Source: Brachybacterium squillarum M-6-3
GTDB taxonomy: Bacteria > Actinomycetota > Actinomycetes > Actinomycetales > Dermabacteraceae
Assembly (NCBI RefSeq): GCF_000225825.1
Contig: NZ_AGBX01000001.1
Span: 372,001 to 436,000 of the forward strand
Length of the DNA stretch: 64,000 nucleotides
Direction of reading: 5' to 3'
Below the pieces are notes generated by a model that was given only the letters and a program-made list of their open reading frames with translations, had not been told where the DNA came from and ran no database searches. The position numbers and the translations under genes are program-made. This document shows positions 54,688-63,421 of this stretch, piece by piece; position 1 is the stretch's first letter, and the number at the start of each line of letters is the position of its first letter.

Positions 54688-55233
54688 TCAATCGAGCCCG
54701 GGGATCGTCTGCGCAGTGGGGGTGGGTACAGACGGCGCGTCGCCTTCGCCCCGGAGGTGCAGCGCCGCTCCCGTGCGACGCAGCACGGAGAAGATATCGA
54801 TGTACTCGACGCCCATGGCTTCACAGGCGTCGGGGATCTTCACCCTCTTGCGGGAGTCCGGACTCGGCTGCTCGTGCGTGACCACGGTGTCCCCGTGCCC
54901 GGCGGCGTGGGCGACAAGCAGGAAGTCAGCCTGATCGTCGGCGAACGCGCGCTGCGCCGCTGTGCTGTAGTTCTGCCGCGCGGCCCACGCGCTGAGCGGC
55001 GCGAGATTCTGCGCCGTCCACTGATCCACCGGGAGGAAGAAATCTCGGTGGGTGCGGGCCCAGTCCGCGAGCTCGTCCTGGACGGCGACGAGCTCATCGC
55101 GGACGGCATCGATGCTGATCAGGAGTCCGGAACGATGTGCCTTCTCGAGCCAGGTCCAGAAGCCGGGGTCGATGTCGAACGCGTAGTACCTGTTCTTCGC
55201 ATCGATCAGGATGTTCGCGTCGACAAGGTGCAT
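54688..55233 (-). CDS. DUF4411 (PIN-like) protein, probable toxin
   Basis: 181 residues. PIN-like acidic residues at the expected spacing: Asp5 in HLVDANILIDAKN, Glu47 in IDAVRDELV, Asp103 in DDQADFLLVAHA and Glu121 in VVTHEQ. The stretch NRYYAFDIDPGFWTWLEKAH is characteristic of DUF4411. PIN proteins cleave RNA; DUF4411 genes commonly pair with an ImmA/IrrE-type regulator as here. ATG overlaps the partner's stop (TGATG). Lower GC than the neighbours. Confidence 0.85.
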   Translation of the reverse strand: MHLVDANILIDAKNRYYAFDIDPGFWTWLEKAHRSGLLISIDAVRDELVAVQDELADWARTHRDFFLPVDQWTAQNLAPLSAWAARQNYSTAAQRAFADDQADFLLVAHAAGHGDTVVTHEQPSPDSRKRVKIPDACEAMGVEYIDIFSVLRRTGAALHLRGEGDAPSVPTPTAQTIPGLD

Positions 55234-56393
55234 CAGGACGTCCCGACCCGATCGGCGAGGCTTTCGAAGGTGCTGTGCTTCTTCGTCCCCAGCAGCTTGT
55301 AGGCGTCCCGGTAGCTGGTCCCGCCCTCACGGGCACTGGCGATGACCGCACGCGTGAACGTCGCGCTGAGGCGACGCGGCTGGATGTTGTAGTAATCGCC
55401 TCCGCCGGGCCGACCCTCTTTCGCGTCGGCGAGGAGCGCGAGGACTCGACGCTCCTCCACCTCGAACCGGTCACGGTACTCATCCCCCGAGAGGTGCCTG
55501 AGGTCCGCGAGGCGCCGCAGCACGACCAGGGTGCTGACGGTGAACCGGCGCGCGAGAGCATCGAGCCCATCCGGGGAGAGATCACCCCGGTACTCCGAAC
55601 TCACGGCGTCACCGGGCATCAGTACTTCCGCAGCGACGGCATTGCACCACCGCTCCTCGGGCGGACCGCCATCCGCCCCGAGGGCGATGTCGGAGAGCGC
55701 GCTTCCTCCCAGCCACACGTGGGCGAACTCGTGGATCACCGTGAAGATCTGTGCGGCCTTGCTGTCGGCGCCGTTGACGAACACGATCGGAGCGAGGTCG
55801 TCGACGAGGGCGAACCCGCGGAACTCCTCGGGGCTCAGGGTTCGATGCGTGTCGGAGCCGACGATCCCGCTCACCATGACGAGGGTCCCGCTGCGCTCGA
55901 TCCGATCACTCAGAAGGCTGAAGGCGGCGCTCCAGCTCGAGGCGAGCGGTCCCACACCGGGGTCGATGCCGAGGACATCCCGAAAGCGCTGCGCGATGAC
56001 TGCAGGATCGTCGTCCCGCGAAGCACTGCCGACGTACGGCACCGGGTCCATGCCGGTCTCGAGCGCATGGTCGCGGTACCAGTTCTGACGCGTCTGGCAC
56101 AGGTAGATGGTTTCGAGGAGGTCAGCGGAGGGCCGGCTGATCGTCGCATCTCCCAGAGTGCGCATGTCCGGCACCGGCAGCGGTTCCTCCGGAGGGGCGG
56201 GCAGGAAGAGCTGACCGAAGGGAGCATGCGTGGCATGCGCGAACTTCTCGAGCTGCTTCACCGTGGGTTTGCGGGTTCCCTCCGTCCACTCGGTGAGCTG
56301 GGGGAACCTCCGCGCCGTCGTCTCCCGGTCCCAACCGGCGCGCTGGACGGCCCAGGTGAGCAGGGAGGGGTCGACATCGACGTGAACCGGCAC
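55233..56393 (-). CDS. HTH + ImmA/IrrE metallopeptidase (COG2856), probable antitoxin/regulator
   Basis: 386 residues. N-terminal helix-turn-helix-like region (TARRFPQLTEWTEGTRKPTV, KQLEKFAHATHAPFGQLFLP), then the zinc-peptidase domain with HEFAH at 221-225 and Glu256 in NAVAAEVLMPGDAV as third ligand. A C-terminal part (FTVSTLVVLRRLADL) is also family-typical. GTG at 56393 with GGAGG seven bases upstream. In ImmA-type systems the peptidase cleaves a repressor; in COG2856-DUF4411 pairs the protein is thought to be the antitoxin. Lower GC content suggests transfer. Confidence 0.88.
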   Translation of the reverse strand: MPVHVDVDPSLLTWAVQRAGWDRETTARRFPQLTEWTEGTRKPTVKQLEKFAHATHAPFGQLFLPAPPEEPLPVPDMRTLGDATISRPSADLLETIYLCQTRQNWYRDHALETGMDPVPYVGSASRDDDPAVIAQRFRDVLGIDPGVGPLASSWSAAFSLLSDRIERSGTLVMVSGIVGSDTHRTLSPEEFRGFALVDDLAPIVFVNGADSKAAQIFTVIHEFAHVWLGGSALSDIALGADGGPPEERWCNAVAAEVLMPGDAVSSEYRGDLSPDGLDALARRFTVSTLVVLRRLADLRHLSGDEYRDRFEVEERRVLALLADAKEGRPGGGDYYNIQPRRLSATFTRAVIASAREGGTSYRDAYKLLGTKKHSTFESLADRVGTS

Positions 56394-56684
56394 GACACGA
56401 CCTCCTTCCGCCGACTGCTCGACCTCGCGTCACCACGATGATAGGCACCGGGAGGCTCGCGGGGCCGCGACTGTGCACAGGGCCGTCCCCGCGTGCGCCC
56501 AGGAGCATCCGCGGCGCGTGGTGACACCGCACACCGGGGGCGGGCCCGTCCCTTCCCTGCTCAACGGGCCCCCGATACGCTGTGACCGTCCCCCGGCGCA
56601 CCCCTGGCGCCATCCCGCAGTGCATCTACCTCGGGTCCACCCTCGGTGGGCCGTCCAAGGCGGCACCCACCGTCCGGAGGTCAC

Positions 56685-57974
56685 ATGAGCACCGCATCCC
56701 CCGCTCCCGCCGCGCAGGCCGCACCGTCGCTGCTGCGCACCGCCGGGGCGAGCTACTTCCCGATCGCCTTCATCGCGCGCTTCCCCTTCGCGATGATCGT
56801 CGTCGGCACCCTCACCCTCGTGGTCGCCGCCCGCGAGTCGATCGCGCTGGGCGGCCTGAACTCGGCCGTCGTCGGCCTCGGCTCCGCACTGGTCGGCCCG
56901 CTGCTGGGGGCCGCCGCCGACCGCATCGGGCAGCGACCCGTGCTGCTGCTCTCCGGCATCGTGAACTCGCTGGGCCTGCTGGCGATGGCCGCCGTCGCCT
57001 TCAGCGACCTGCCAGACTGGACCGTGCTGGTCACCGGTTTCGTCATCGGCGCCTCCAGCCCGCAGATCGGGCCGTTCTCCCGCAGCCGCCTGGTGCAGCT
57101 GATCCTGGCCCGCCCCTCCTCCGCGCAGCGTGCCCGCAGCATGAACGCGACGATGGGCTACGAGTCCGCGGTCGACGAGACCGCCTTCGTCTTCGGTCCC
57201 GTCGTGGTGGGCCTGCTGGCCACCACCCTGAACCCCGCCGCCCCAATGATCGCCGCGGCCGTGCTCACCCTGATCTTCGTGACCGCCTTCGCCCTGCACC
57301 CCACGGCCCGCGCGGCCGCCCCGGAGCGCGGCGCCGAGCAGCCGGTGGCACAGGCCCCCGCCCGTGAGCTCTTCTCCCTGCGGGTGCTGGTGCTGGTGGC
57401 GGGCGCCCTGGGCGTCGGCCTGTTCTTCGGCTCCGTGCTGACCTCGCTGACCGCCTTCCTCTCCGAGTCCGGCCGCGGCGACTCCGCGGGCCTGATCTAC
57501 GGCGTGATGGGGGTCGGCTCGACGATCCTCGCGCTGTCGATGGCGCTGTTCCCCGAGCGCTTCGCCCTGTGGGCCCGCTGGCTCGTCTTCTCCGGCCTGA
57601 TGCTGGCCGCGATGATCGCCTTCGGCGCCGCCGACGGGCTGGGCGGGATCGTCGCCGCGATGGCGGTGGCCGGCATCGGCGTCGGCCCGACGGTCGTGAC
57701 CCTGTTCTCCCTGGCCGCGGAGCGCAGCCCGCTGGGCCGCTCCGCCACCGTGATGACGATGATCGGCTCGGCAACGATCGTCGGCCAGTCCGCCGCCTCG
57801 GCCCTCACCGGCGCGGTCGCCGAGGGCGCGGGCACCTCCGCGGCGATCGCCCTGCCGGCCCTGGCCGCCGCCACCGTCGTGCTCGCGGCGCTGGTCAACG
57901 CGATCGCCTGCCGCCGCCCGACCGTCCCGGCCGAGCCGGAGGCGCTCGCCGAGGTGCCCGCCGTCCAGCACTGA
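56685..57974 (+). CDS. MFS transporter
   Basis: 429 residues with 12 predicted membrane helices. The MFS loop motif is ALVGPLLGAAADRIGQRPVL (DRxGxRP). Helix 5 region FVFGPVVVGLLATTLNPAAP and the central cytoplasmic linker (HPTARAAAPERGAEQPVAQA) split it in two halves. Resembles actinobacterial efflux-type MFS proteins of unknown substrate. ATG at 56685 with GGAGG upstream. Alone in its transcription unit. Confidence 0.88.
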   Translation: MSTASPAPAAQAAPSLLRTAGASYFPIAFIARFPFAMIVVGTLTLVVAARESIALGGLNSAVVGLGSALVGPLLGAAADRIGQRPVLLLSGIVNSLGLLAMAAVAFSDLPDWTVLVTGFVIGASSPQIGPFSRSRLVQLILARPSSAQRARSMNATMGYESAVDETAFVFGPVVVGLLATTLNPAAPMIAAAVLTLIFVTAFALHPTARAAAPERGAEQPVAQAPARELFSLRVLVLVAGALGVGLFFGSVLTSLTAFLSESGRGDSAGLIYGVMGVGSTILALSMALFPERFALWARWLVFSGLMLAAMIAFGAADGLGGIVAAMAVAGIGVGPTVVTLFSLAAERSPLGRSATVMTMIGSATIVGQSAASALTGAVAEGAGTSAAIALPALAAATVVLAALVNAIACRRPTVPAEPEALAEVPAVQH

Positions 57975-57989
57975 GCCGGACGGCCGCCC

Positions 57990-59369
57990 TCAGCGGCGCA
58001 GGACGTGACGCAGCGCCTGCTCCAGCGTCTGCTGGGCGGGCTCGAAGCCGGTCCCGCGCAGGCGGGCGTCCGAGACGTTCTGATCGGCCCGCACCAGCTC
58101 GGAGGCGGCGTCGCTGCCCAGCAGCAGCGCGGGCCCGAACCCGGGCACCGGCACGGCGGCGGGACGGTGCAGCACCCGGCCGAGGGTGCGCGCGAAGTCG
58201 GCGGCGTCCACCGGCTCCGGGCCGACCCCGTTGACCGGGCCCTGGACGCTCTCGGCGAGCGCCGCGTGGGCGAAGACCCGGGTGATGTCGTCCAGGCTGA
58301 TCCAGGAGCACATGGCGGAGGCATCGGCCAGGCGCCCGCCCACGCCGGCCAGGAACATCGGCAGCTGCGGGAGCAGGGAGCCGCCCGCGTCGGAGAGCAC
58401 GATGCCGGTGCGCACCTGCGCGACCCGCAAGCCGGCCTCGGAGGCATGCCGGGTGGCGCCCTCCCATTCCCGGGCCAGCTCCGCGAGGAAGCCCTCGCCG
58501 ACGGCGGAGGACTCGGTGAGCAGCTCCCCCGGACGCCGCGGCCCGTAGTAGCCGATGGCACTGCCGGAGACCAGCACCCGCGGGCCGTCGCTCATCCGGG
58601 CGAGGGTGCGGGCGATGAGGGTGGTGCCGTGGATGCGGGAGGCGCGGATCTCGCGGCGGGCGGCCGAGGTCCAGCGGGTGGCGATGGACTTCCCGGCCAG
58701 GTTCACCACGACGTCCACGCCCTCGAGGTCGGCGGGATCGAGCACCCCGGCCTCGGGGTCCCAGGGGATCTCGCCCTCGCCGGCCTCGCGCCGCACCATC
58801 CTCCGCACCGTGTGCCCGCCGGTCTCCAGCAGGGCGGCGAGCTGGGTGCCGATCAGGCCGGAGGCGCCGGAGATGGCGATGGTCCGTCGTGGGACGTGCG
58901 CGTGGTGGGCGTGGAAGGCGAGGTCCTGCTCGAGCTGGCGGGCGCGGAAGGCCAGCAGGCGGCGGATCTGGTCCTCGACGGCCCCGGAGACGATCCCGCC
59001 CAGACGATCCAGTCCCGCGGGCAGCTCGAGGTCGATGCGGTCGGTGACACGGGTGCCCGATCCCGCGGCGTCGATGGTGTGCTCGTGCTGCCAGGTGCGC
59101 CAGGGCCCGTGCACCTGCCGGTCCACGAAGCGGCCGGCGGGGTCGGCCTCGACGTGGCGCAGCAGCCAGTGGGGCCGCAGCAGCTGCGGCAGGACGGGCG
59201 GGCCGAGCCGCGCCCCGACCACGCGACCGGCGTCGATGCCGCCGCGGGTGGGGTCGTCGGCGCTGGCCATGCCGGGCGGGGTGAGCCGTACCAGGGCCCC
59301 GGGCCGGTCGTACCAGGCCAGCACCTCGGGCTGGGCCTGCGGGACGCGATGGGTGGTCTCGATCCTCAT
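57990..59369 (-). CDS. TIGR01777 family protein (SRPBCC + SDR epimerase + DUF1731)
   Basis: 459 residues in three parts: an N-terminal polyketide-cyclase/SRPBCC ligand-binding domain (about 1-150, YDRPGALVRLTPPGMAS), an SDR domain with AISGASGLIGTQLAALLE, VNLAGKSIATRWT, GSAIGYYGPRRPGE and RTGIVLSDAGGSLLPQL, and a C-terminal DUF1731 (GFGPALLLGSDAASELVRAD). The typical epimerase catalytic residues are poorly conserved, as in the whole family. Homologues fused this way are common in actinobacteria; role unknown. ATG at 59369. Confidence 0.88.
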   Translation of the reverse strand: MRIETTHRVPQAQPEVLAWYDRPGALVRLTPPGMASADDPTRGGIDAGRVVGARLGPPVLPQLLRPHWLLRHVEADPAGRFVDRQVHGPWRTWQHEHTIDAAGSGTRVTDRIDLELPAGLDRLGGIVSGAVEDQIRRLLAFRARQLEQDLAFHAHHAHVPRRTIAISGASGLIGTQLAALLETGGHTVRRMVRREAGEGEIPWDPEAGVLDPADLEGVDVVVNLAGKSIATRWTSAARREIRASRIHGTTLIARTLARMSDGPRVLVSGSAIGYYGPRRPGELLTESSAVGEGFLAELAREWEGATRHASEAGLRVAQVRTGIVLSDAGGSLLPQLPMFLAGVGGRLADASAMCSWISLDDITRVFAHAALAESVQGPVNGVGPEPVDAADFARTLGRVLHRPAAVPVPGFGPALLLGSDAASELVRADQNVSDARLRGTGFEPAQQTLEQALRHVLRR

Positions 59370-59381
59370 GGCGGCTGCCTC

Positions 59382-60221
59382 TCAGGTGGTCGCGATGGTC
59401 GTCGCCCCCGGGCGACGGGACCAACCTACGCGCCGCACCAGCCAGGCCGCGAGCAGCCACAGCACCCAGCCGGCGGCATCGAGAGCCCAGGCCATGCCCG
59501 GTTCGAGGGGACCGATCACGTTCTGGGCGATCGCGACCCGGAGGCTGTTCAGCAGGCCGTGGGCGAACACCGCCACCCAGACCGTGCCGGAGACCTCCCG
59601 CAGGGCCGAGAGCAGCGGGGCGACGGCGACGATGGTGCCGAGGTAGCTCACCACCTCGCGCGGCCCCATCCCCAGGGCCAGCACGACGGGCAGGTGCCAG
59701 GCGGCCCACATCACCCCGATCAGCAGGGACATCGGCCAGAAGCCCAGGTCACCGAGGGTGGACTGCAGCCAGCCGCGCCAGCCCAGCTCCTCCCCGATCG
59801 CGAACACGGCCTGCATCACGAGCACCGCCGGGACGGCCATCAGGATGACCGGCAGACCCGGACCGGACAGTGTCGGCGCCCCGAGGGCGAGCCCCAGGAT
59901 CACCCCCGCGGCGGGCACGAGGGTGAAGGCCAGTAGGGCCAGCAGCGCCGCGAGCCCGAGGCGCCGGGCGGAGGGGACGGCGAGCGCGAAGGAGCCACGG
60001 ACCGATCGGTCCCGCACCAGCAGCGCGGCCACCAGCGGGGCGAGCTGGGCGATCGGCACCACCAGGGCGATCGCGGAGGCGGGGAGCACGCCGAGGGTGA
60101 GGGGCACGGCCAGCGCCGTGGAGATCGCGGTGGCGAGGAGCAGGAAGGCGGCCACGCGGCCGGCGGCGATCGGGGGGTGCGGTCGAGCAGGGGCGGGGAT
60201 CAGGACGGCGGAGGAGGTCAT
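59382..60221 (-). CDS. CPBP-family intramembrane metalloprotease
   Basis: 279 residues, about eight membrane helices. The protease motifs are present: EELGWRGWL (EExxxR), the second motif MWAAWHLP (FxxxH-like) and HGLLNS (third His). In bacteria this family includes CAAX-type proteases and bacteriocin self-immunity proteins; the actual substrate is unknown. GGAGGA precedes the ATG at 60221. It lies 12 bases after (upstream in direction of) the TIGR01777 gene and is probably co-transcribed with it. Confidence 0.88.
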   Translation of the reverse strand: MTSSAVLIPAPARPHPPIAAGRVAAFLLLATAISTALAVPLTLGVLPASAIALVVPIAQLAPLVAALLVRDRSVRGSFALAVPSARRLGLAALLALLAFTLVPAAGVILGLALGAPTLSGPGLPVILMAVPAVLVMQAVFAIGEELGWRGWLQSTLGDLGFWPMSLLIGVMWAAWHLPVVLALGMGPREVVSYLGTIVAVAPLLSALREVSGTVWVAVFAHGLLNSLRVAIAQNVIGPLEPGMAWALDAAGWVLWLLAAWLVRRVGWSRRPGATTIATT

Positions 60222-60380
60222 CGGGGCTCCAGGGGCAGGGACGACGGCACCGGTCGGGCTGTCCCGACCATGCTTGGTCGCCGCGGCGCTCCGTGGTACG
60301 GGGCTAGCGGTCCCTCGAGGCGGGGGTTTCCCCCACCCCGCTGCCCGCTCTTCCCCTTGCCCCGTGCGGGCCCGGGCATG

Positions 60381-60476
60381 GAGCGACCCCTCGCGCACCT
60401 GCCAGAGCCCACCTGCCCTTGCTGCCGTCAGGCCCTGGGGGGGTTCAGCGAGATGACACCGCACGAGGGGTCGCCG
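60381..60476 (-). ncRNA. ffs: Signal recognition particle RNA (small bacterial type)
   Basis: Read on the minus strand: a closing stem GCGACCCCTCG (60464-60474) pairs perfectly with CGAGGGGTCGC (60383-60393). Between them are the Ffh-binding elements: CTGAACCCCCCCAGGGCC, the apical loop TGAC in GCCTGACGGC, and the symmetric-loop strand GGCAGCAAGGGCAGGTGGG. That is helix 8 of SRP RNA; the usual GGAA tetraloop is here UGAC, a URRC-type loop. A TACGAT sits about six bases upstream and may be the -10 box. The RNA binds Ffh to target membrane proteins. Confidence 0.9.
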
Positions 60477-60723
60477 GACATCGTATCGAACCGAGAGGGG
60501 GCCACGCACGGCGGGACGGGCCCGCTGTGACCGGCGGCTCCCCGGGCGTCGGCCGTGCCTGCGGACCCGGACAGCAGGTCTCTCTTGCATAACGGAGTGT
60601 GAACAGCGCCCGACGGGCGGGACCTTTGGCTACAGTTCCCCCCACCGGTCCGTGGGTGACGGCACTCACGTCGCGCTGTCCTCGGAGCCGGTCCTCCCGT
60701 CCCCCTCCCCCGCTGGAGATCGC

Positions 60724-62253
60724 GTGTTCTCAACGATTATCGACACGACGAACAGCCTCGTCTGGGCCGTTCCGCTCGTCATCCTCCTGCTCGGTGCCGG
60801 TCTCTGGTTCACCATCCGCACCGTCGTGCTGCAGGTCCGCTGCATCCCCGACATGCTCAGGCAGCTCGCCCGCGGCGAGGCCTCGCCCGACGGCACCTCC
60901 TCCTTCCAGTCGCTGATGATGTCCCTGGCCGGCCGCGTCGGCATGGGCAACATCGGCGGCGTCGCGAGCGCGATCGCCATCGGCGGCCCCGGCGCCGTGT
61001 TCTGGATGTGGGTGATCGCCTTCCTCGGCGCCGCCACCTCCTTCATCGAGTGCACCCTCGGCCAGATCTACAAGGAGAAGGACCAGGACACCGGCGAGTA
61101 CCGCGGCGGCCCGGCCTACTACATCGAGAAGGCCTACAAGCACACCACCGCCGGACCGTTCTTCCTGGTCTACGCGATCGCCTTTGCCGGCGTGACCGTG
61201 CTCGCGATGTGCTTCTTCCTGCCGGGCGTGCAAGCCAACGGCGTCTCCTCGGCCATCTACGAGGCCTGGAACGTCCCCCACTGGGTCACCGCGGTGGGTC
61301 TCGTGATCGCCCTGGCTTTCATCATCATCGGCGGCGTGAAGCGCATCGCGAGCTTCGCCGTGGTGGTCGTGCCCGTCATGGCGATCCTCTACATCATCGC
61401 CGCGATGATCGTGTTCTTCGTGAACTTCGACCAGATCGGCCACGTGTTCGCCACGATCTTCTCCAGCGCCTTCGGCACCCACGCGGTGTTCGGCGCGATC
61501 ATCGGCCAGGCGATCATGCAGGGCGTCAAGCGCGGCCTGTACTCGAACGAGGCCGGCCAGGGCACCGGCCCCCACGCCGCGGCCGCCGCCGAGGTGTCCC
61601 ACCCCGCGAAGCAGGGCTTCGCCCAGTCCTTCGCGGTCTACATCGACACCCTGTTCGTCTGCACCGCCACCGCGTTCCTGATCATCTCCACCGGGATGTA
61701 CCAGGTGTTCTCCATCGCCCCCGACGGCACCGAGACACCGCTGGCCTTCGGCAGCAACCTGCCGCCGAACACCGAGTACGGCCCCGAGTACGCGCAGAAC
61801 GCCTTCTCGACCGTGTTCGGCGCCGCCGGACCGACCTTCGTGGCGATCGCGCTGTTCTTCTTCGCCTTCACCACGATCGTGGCCTACTACTACATGGCCG
61901 AGGTCAACATGACCTACCTGTCGCGGTGGATCCCGAACCGGACGATCCGTCGCATCGTGCTGCGCTGCCTGCAGGCCCTCACCCTGGTGGCCGTCGTCAT
62001 CGGCGCCACCACCTCCACCGGCTCCGCCTGGGGCCTCGGCGACATCGGCGTGGGCGCGATGGCCTGGCTGAACGTGGTCGCGATCTTGATCCTGCAGGTC
62101 CCGGCCCTGAAGGTGCTCACGGACTACGGCAAGCAGAAGCGCGCCGGCAAGGATCCGCAGTTCGACCCGCGCGAGCTCGGCATCCGCAACGCCACGTTCT
62201 GGGAGGACCGGGCCGACAAGCGCGCCGCCCAGCGGACGGGCGTGGGCTCCTGA
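60724..62253 (+). CDS. Alanine/glycine:cation symporter (AGCS)
   Basis: 509 residues of the AGCS family. GTG start at 60724 with GGAG six bases upstream; the frame is open 72 bases further but the protein begins VFSTIIDTTNSLVWAVPLV. Markers: LAGRVGMGNIGGVASAIAIG, GPGAVFWMWVIAFLGAATSF, FIECTLGQIYKEKD, RGLYSNEAGQGTGPHAAAAA (the family signature NEAGxGTxP) and AEVNMTYLSRW. About ten membrane helices. Probably takes up alanine or glycine with sodium. A terminator hairpin follows. Confidence 0.93.
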   Translation: MFSTIIDTTNSLVWAVPLVILLLGAGLWFTIRTVVLQVRCIPDMLRQLARGEASPDGTSSFQSLMMSLAGRVGMGNIGGVASAIAIGGPGAVFWMWVIAFLGAATSFIECTLGQIYKEKDQDTGEYRGGPAYYIEKAYKHTTAGPFFLVYAIAFAGVTVLAMCFFLPGVQANGVSSAIYEAWNVPHWVTAVGLVIALAFIIIGGVKRIASFAVVVVPVMAILYIIAAMIVFFVNFDQIGHVFATIFSSAFGTHAVFGAIIGQAIMQGVKRGLYSNEAGQGTGPHAAAAAEVSHPAKQGFAQSFAVYIDTLFVCTATAFLIISTGMYQVFSIAPDGTETPLAFGSNLPPNTEYGPEYAQNAFSTVFGAAGPTFVAIALFFFAFTTIVAYYYMAEVNMTYLSRWIPNRTIRRIVLRCLQALTLVAVVIGATTSTGSAWGLGDIGVGAMAWLNVVAILILQVPALKVLTDYGKQKRAGKDPQFDPRELGIRNATFWEDRADKRAAQRTGVGS

Positions 62254-62294
62254 TCCCGGCGATCACCCTGCTGCCTCCCCGCACGGAGGGCTGA

Positions 62295-62340
62295 GCACGA
62301 CGGAGGGGGCGGACCGACAGGTCCGCCCCCTCCGTCGTGC
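62295..62340. terminator. 20-bp perfect hairpin between convergent genes
   Basis: GCACGACGGAGGGGGCGGAC at 62295-62314 and its exact complement at 62321-62340, loop CGACAG. It lies between the AGCS symporter and the aldo/keto reductase and can stop transcription from both sides. Confidence 0.85.
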
Positions 62341-62373
62341 CCGGGCTCGGCACTGCCGTCGTTCGGACGGTGA

Positions 62374-63378
62374 TCAGGCCAGACGGTGCGCCGGGGACCG
62401 GGTCTTGCCGGGGTCGGTCTCCGGCAGGTCGCCGAGCACCTCGTCGACCCGGGCCAGCACCTCGGGCTCGAGCCGGACACCGGCGGCGCGGACGTTCTCG
62501 CGCACCTGCTCGGGCCGGGAGGCGCCGATGATCGCGCCCGCGACGTTGTCGTTGGCGAGCACCCAGGCCACGGCGAGCTGCGCCATGGTCAGGCCCGACT
62601 CCTCGGCGATGGGGCGCAGACCCTGCACGGCCTCCAGGGTGCGGTCCTCCAGGAAGCGCTTGATCATGTCGGCGCCGCCCTTTTCGTCCCGGGCGCGGGA
62701 GCCCTCCGGCGGCTCGGCGCCGGGGGCGTACTTGCCCGAGAGGATGCCCTGCGCGACCGGTGACCAGACGATCTGGGAGATGCCGAGCTCACGGGAGGTC
62801 GGAACCACCCGCTCCTCGATCACGCGCCACAGCATCGAGTACTGCGGCTGGTTGGAGATGAGCTGGATGCCGAGCTCACGGGCCAGCTGGTGGCCGGCGC
62901 GCAGCTGGTCGGCGTTCCACTCGGAGACCCCGATGTACAGGGCCTTCCCGGAGCGGACCACGTCGGCGAAGGCCTGCATGGTCTCCTCCAGCGGGGTCGC
63001 CACGTCGTAGCGGTGCGCCTGGTAGAGGTCGACGTAGTCGGTACCGAGCCTCTGCAGGGAGCCGTCGATGGACTCCATGATGTGCTTGCGGGACAGGCCG
63101 GTGTCGTTGTGCCCCTTGGGGCCGGTGGGGAAGTAGACCTTGGTGAAGATCTCCAGGCCCTCGCGCCGCTCCCCCGCCAGGGCCTTCCCCAGCACCTCCT
63201 CGGCGGCGGTGTTGGCGTAGACATCGGCGGTGTCGAAGGTGGTCACGCCCTCCTCGAGGGCCGCGCGCACGCAGGCGGTGGCGCGCTCGTCCTCGATCTG
63301 GGAGGCATGGGTGAGCCAGTTGCCGTAGATGATCTCGCTGATCTTGAGGCCGCTGCGGCCGAGGTGACGGAAGTCCAT
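62374..63378 (-). CDS. Aldo/keto reductase
   Basis: 334 residues, NADPH-dependent TIM-barrel oxidoreductase of the voltage-gated K+ channel beta-subunit-like branch. Catalytic residues are seen in order: Asp and Tyr in FDTADVYANTAAEEVLGKAL, Lys in EIFTKVYFPTGPKG, His in YVDLYQAHRYDVATP. NADPH-site motifs GVSEWNADQL, QPQYSMLWRVIEE and AIIGASRPEQVREN follow. Start ATG 63378 (MDFRHLGRSGLKISEI). Substrate unknown. Confidence 0.93.
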   Translation of the reverse strand: MDFRHLGRSGLKISEIIYGNWLTHASQIEDERATACVRAALEEGVTTFDTADVYANTAAEEVLGKALAGERREGLEIFTKVYFPTGPKGHNDTGLSRKHIMESIDGSLQRLGTDYVDLYQAHRYDVATPLEETMQAFADVVRSGKALYIGVSEWNADQLRAGHQLARELGIQLISNQPQYSMLWRVIEERVVPTSRELGISQIVWSPVAQGILSGKYAPGAEPPEGSRARDEKGGADMIKRFLEDRTLEAVQGLRPIAEESGLTMAQLAVAWVLANDNVAGAIIGASRPEQVRENVRAAGVRLEPEVLARVDEVLGDLPETDPGKTRSPAHRLA

Positions 63379-63421
63379 GACGCCAGCCTAGGCCCCGACG
63401 CCGACGAAGGACAGCGCTTGC

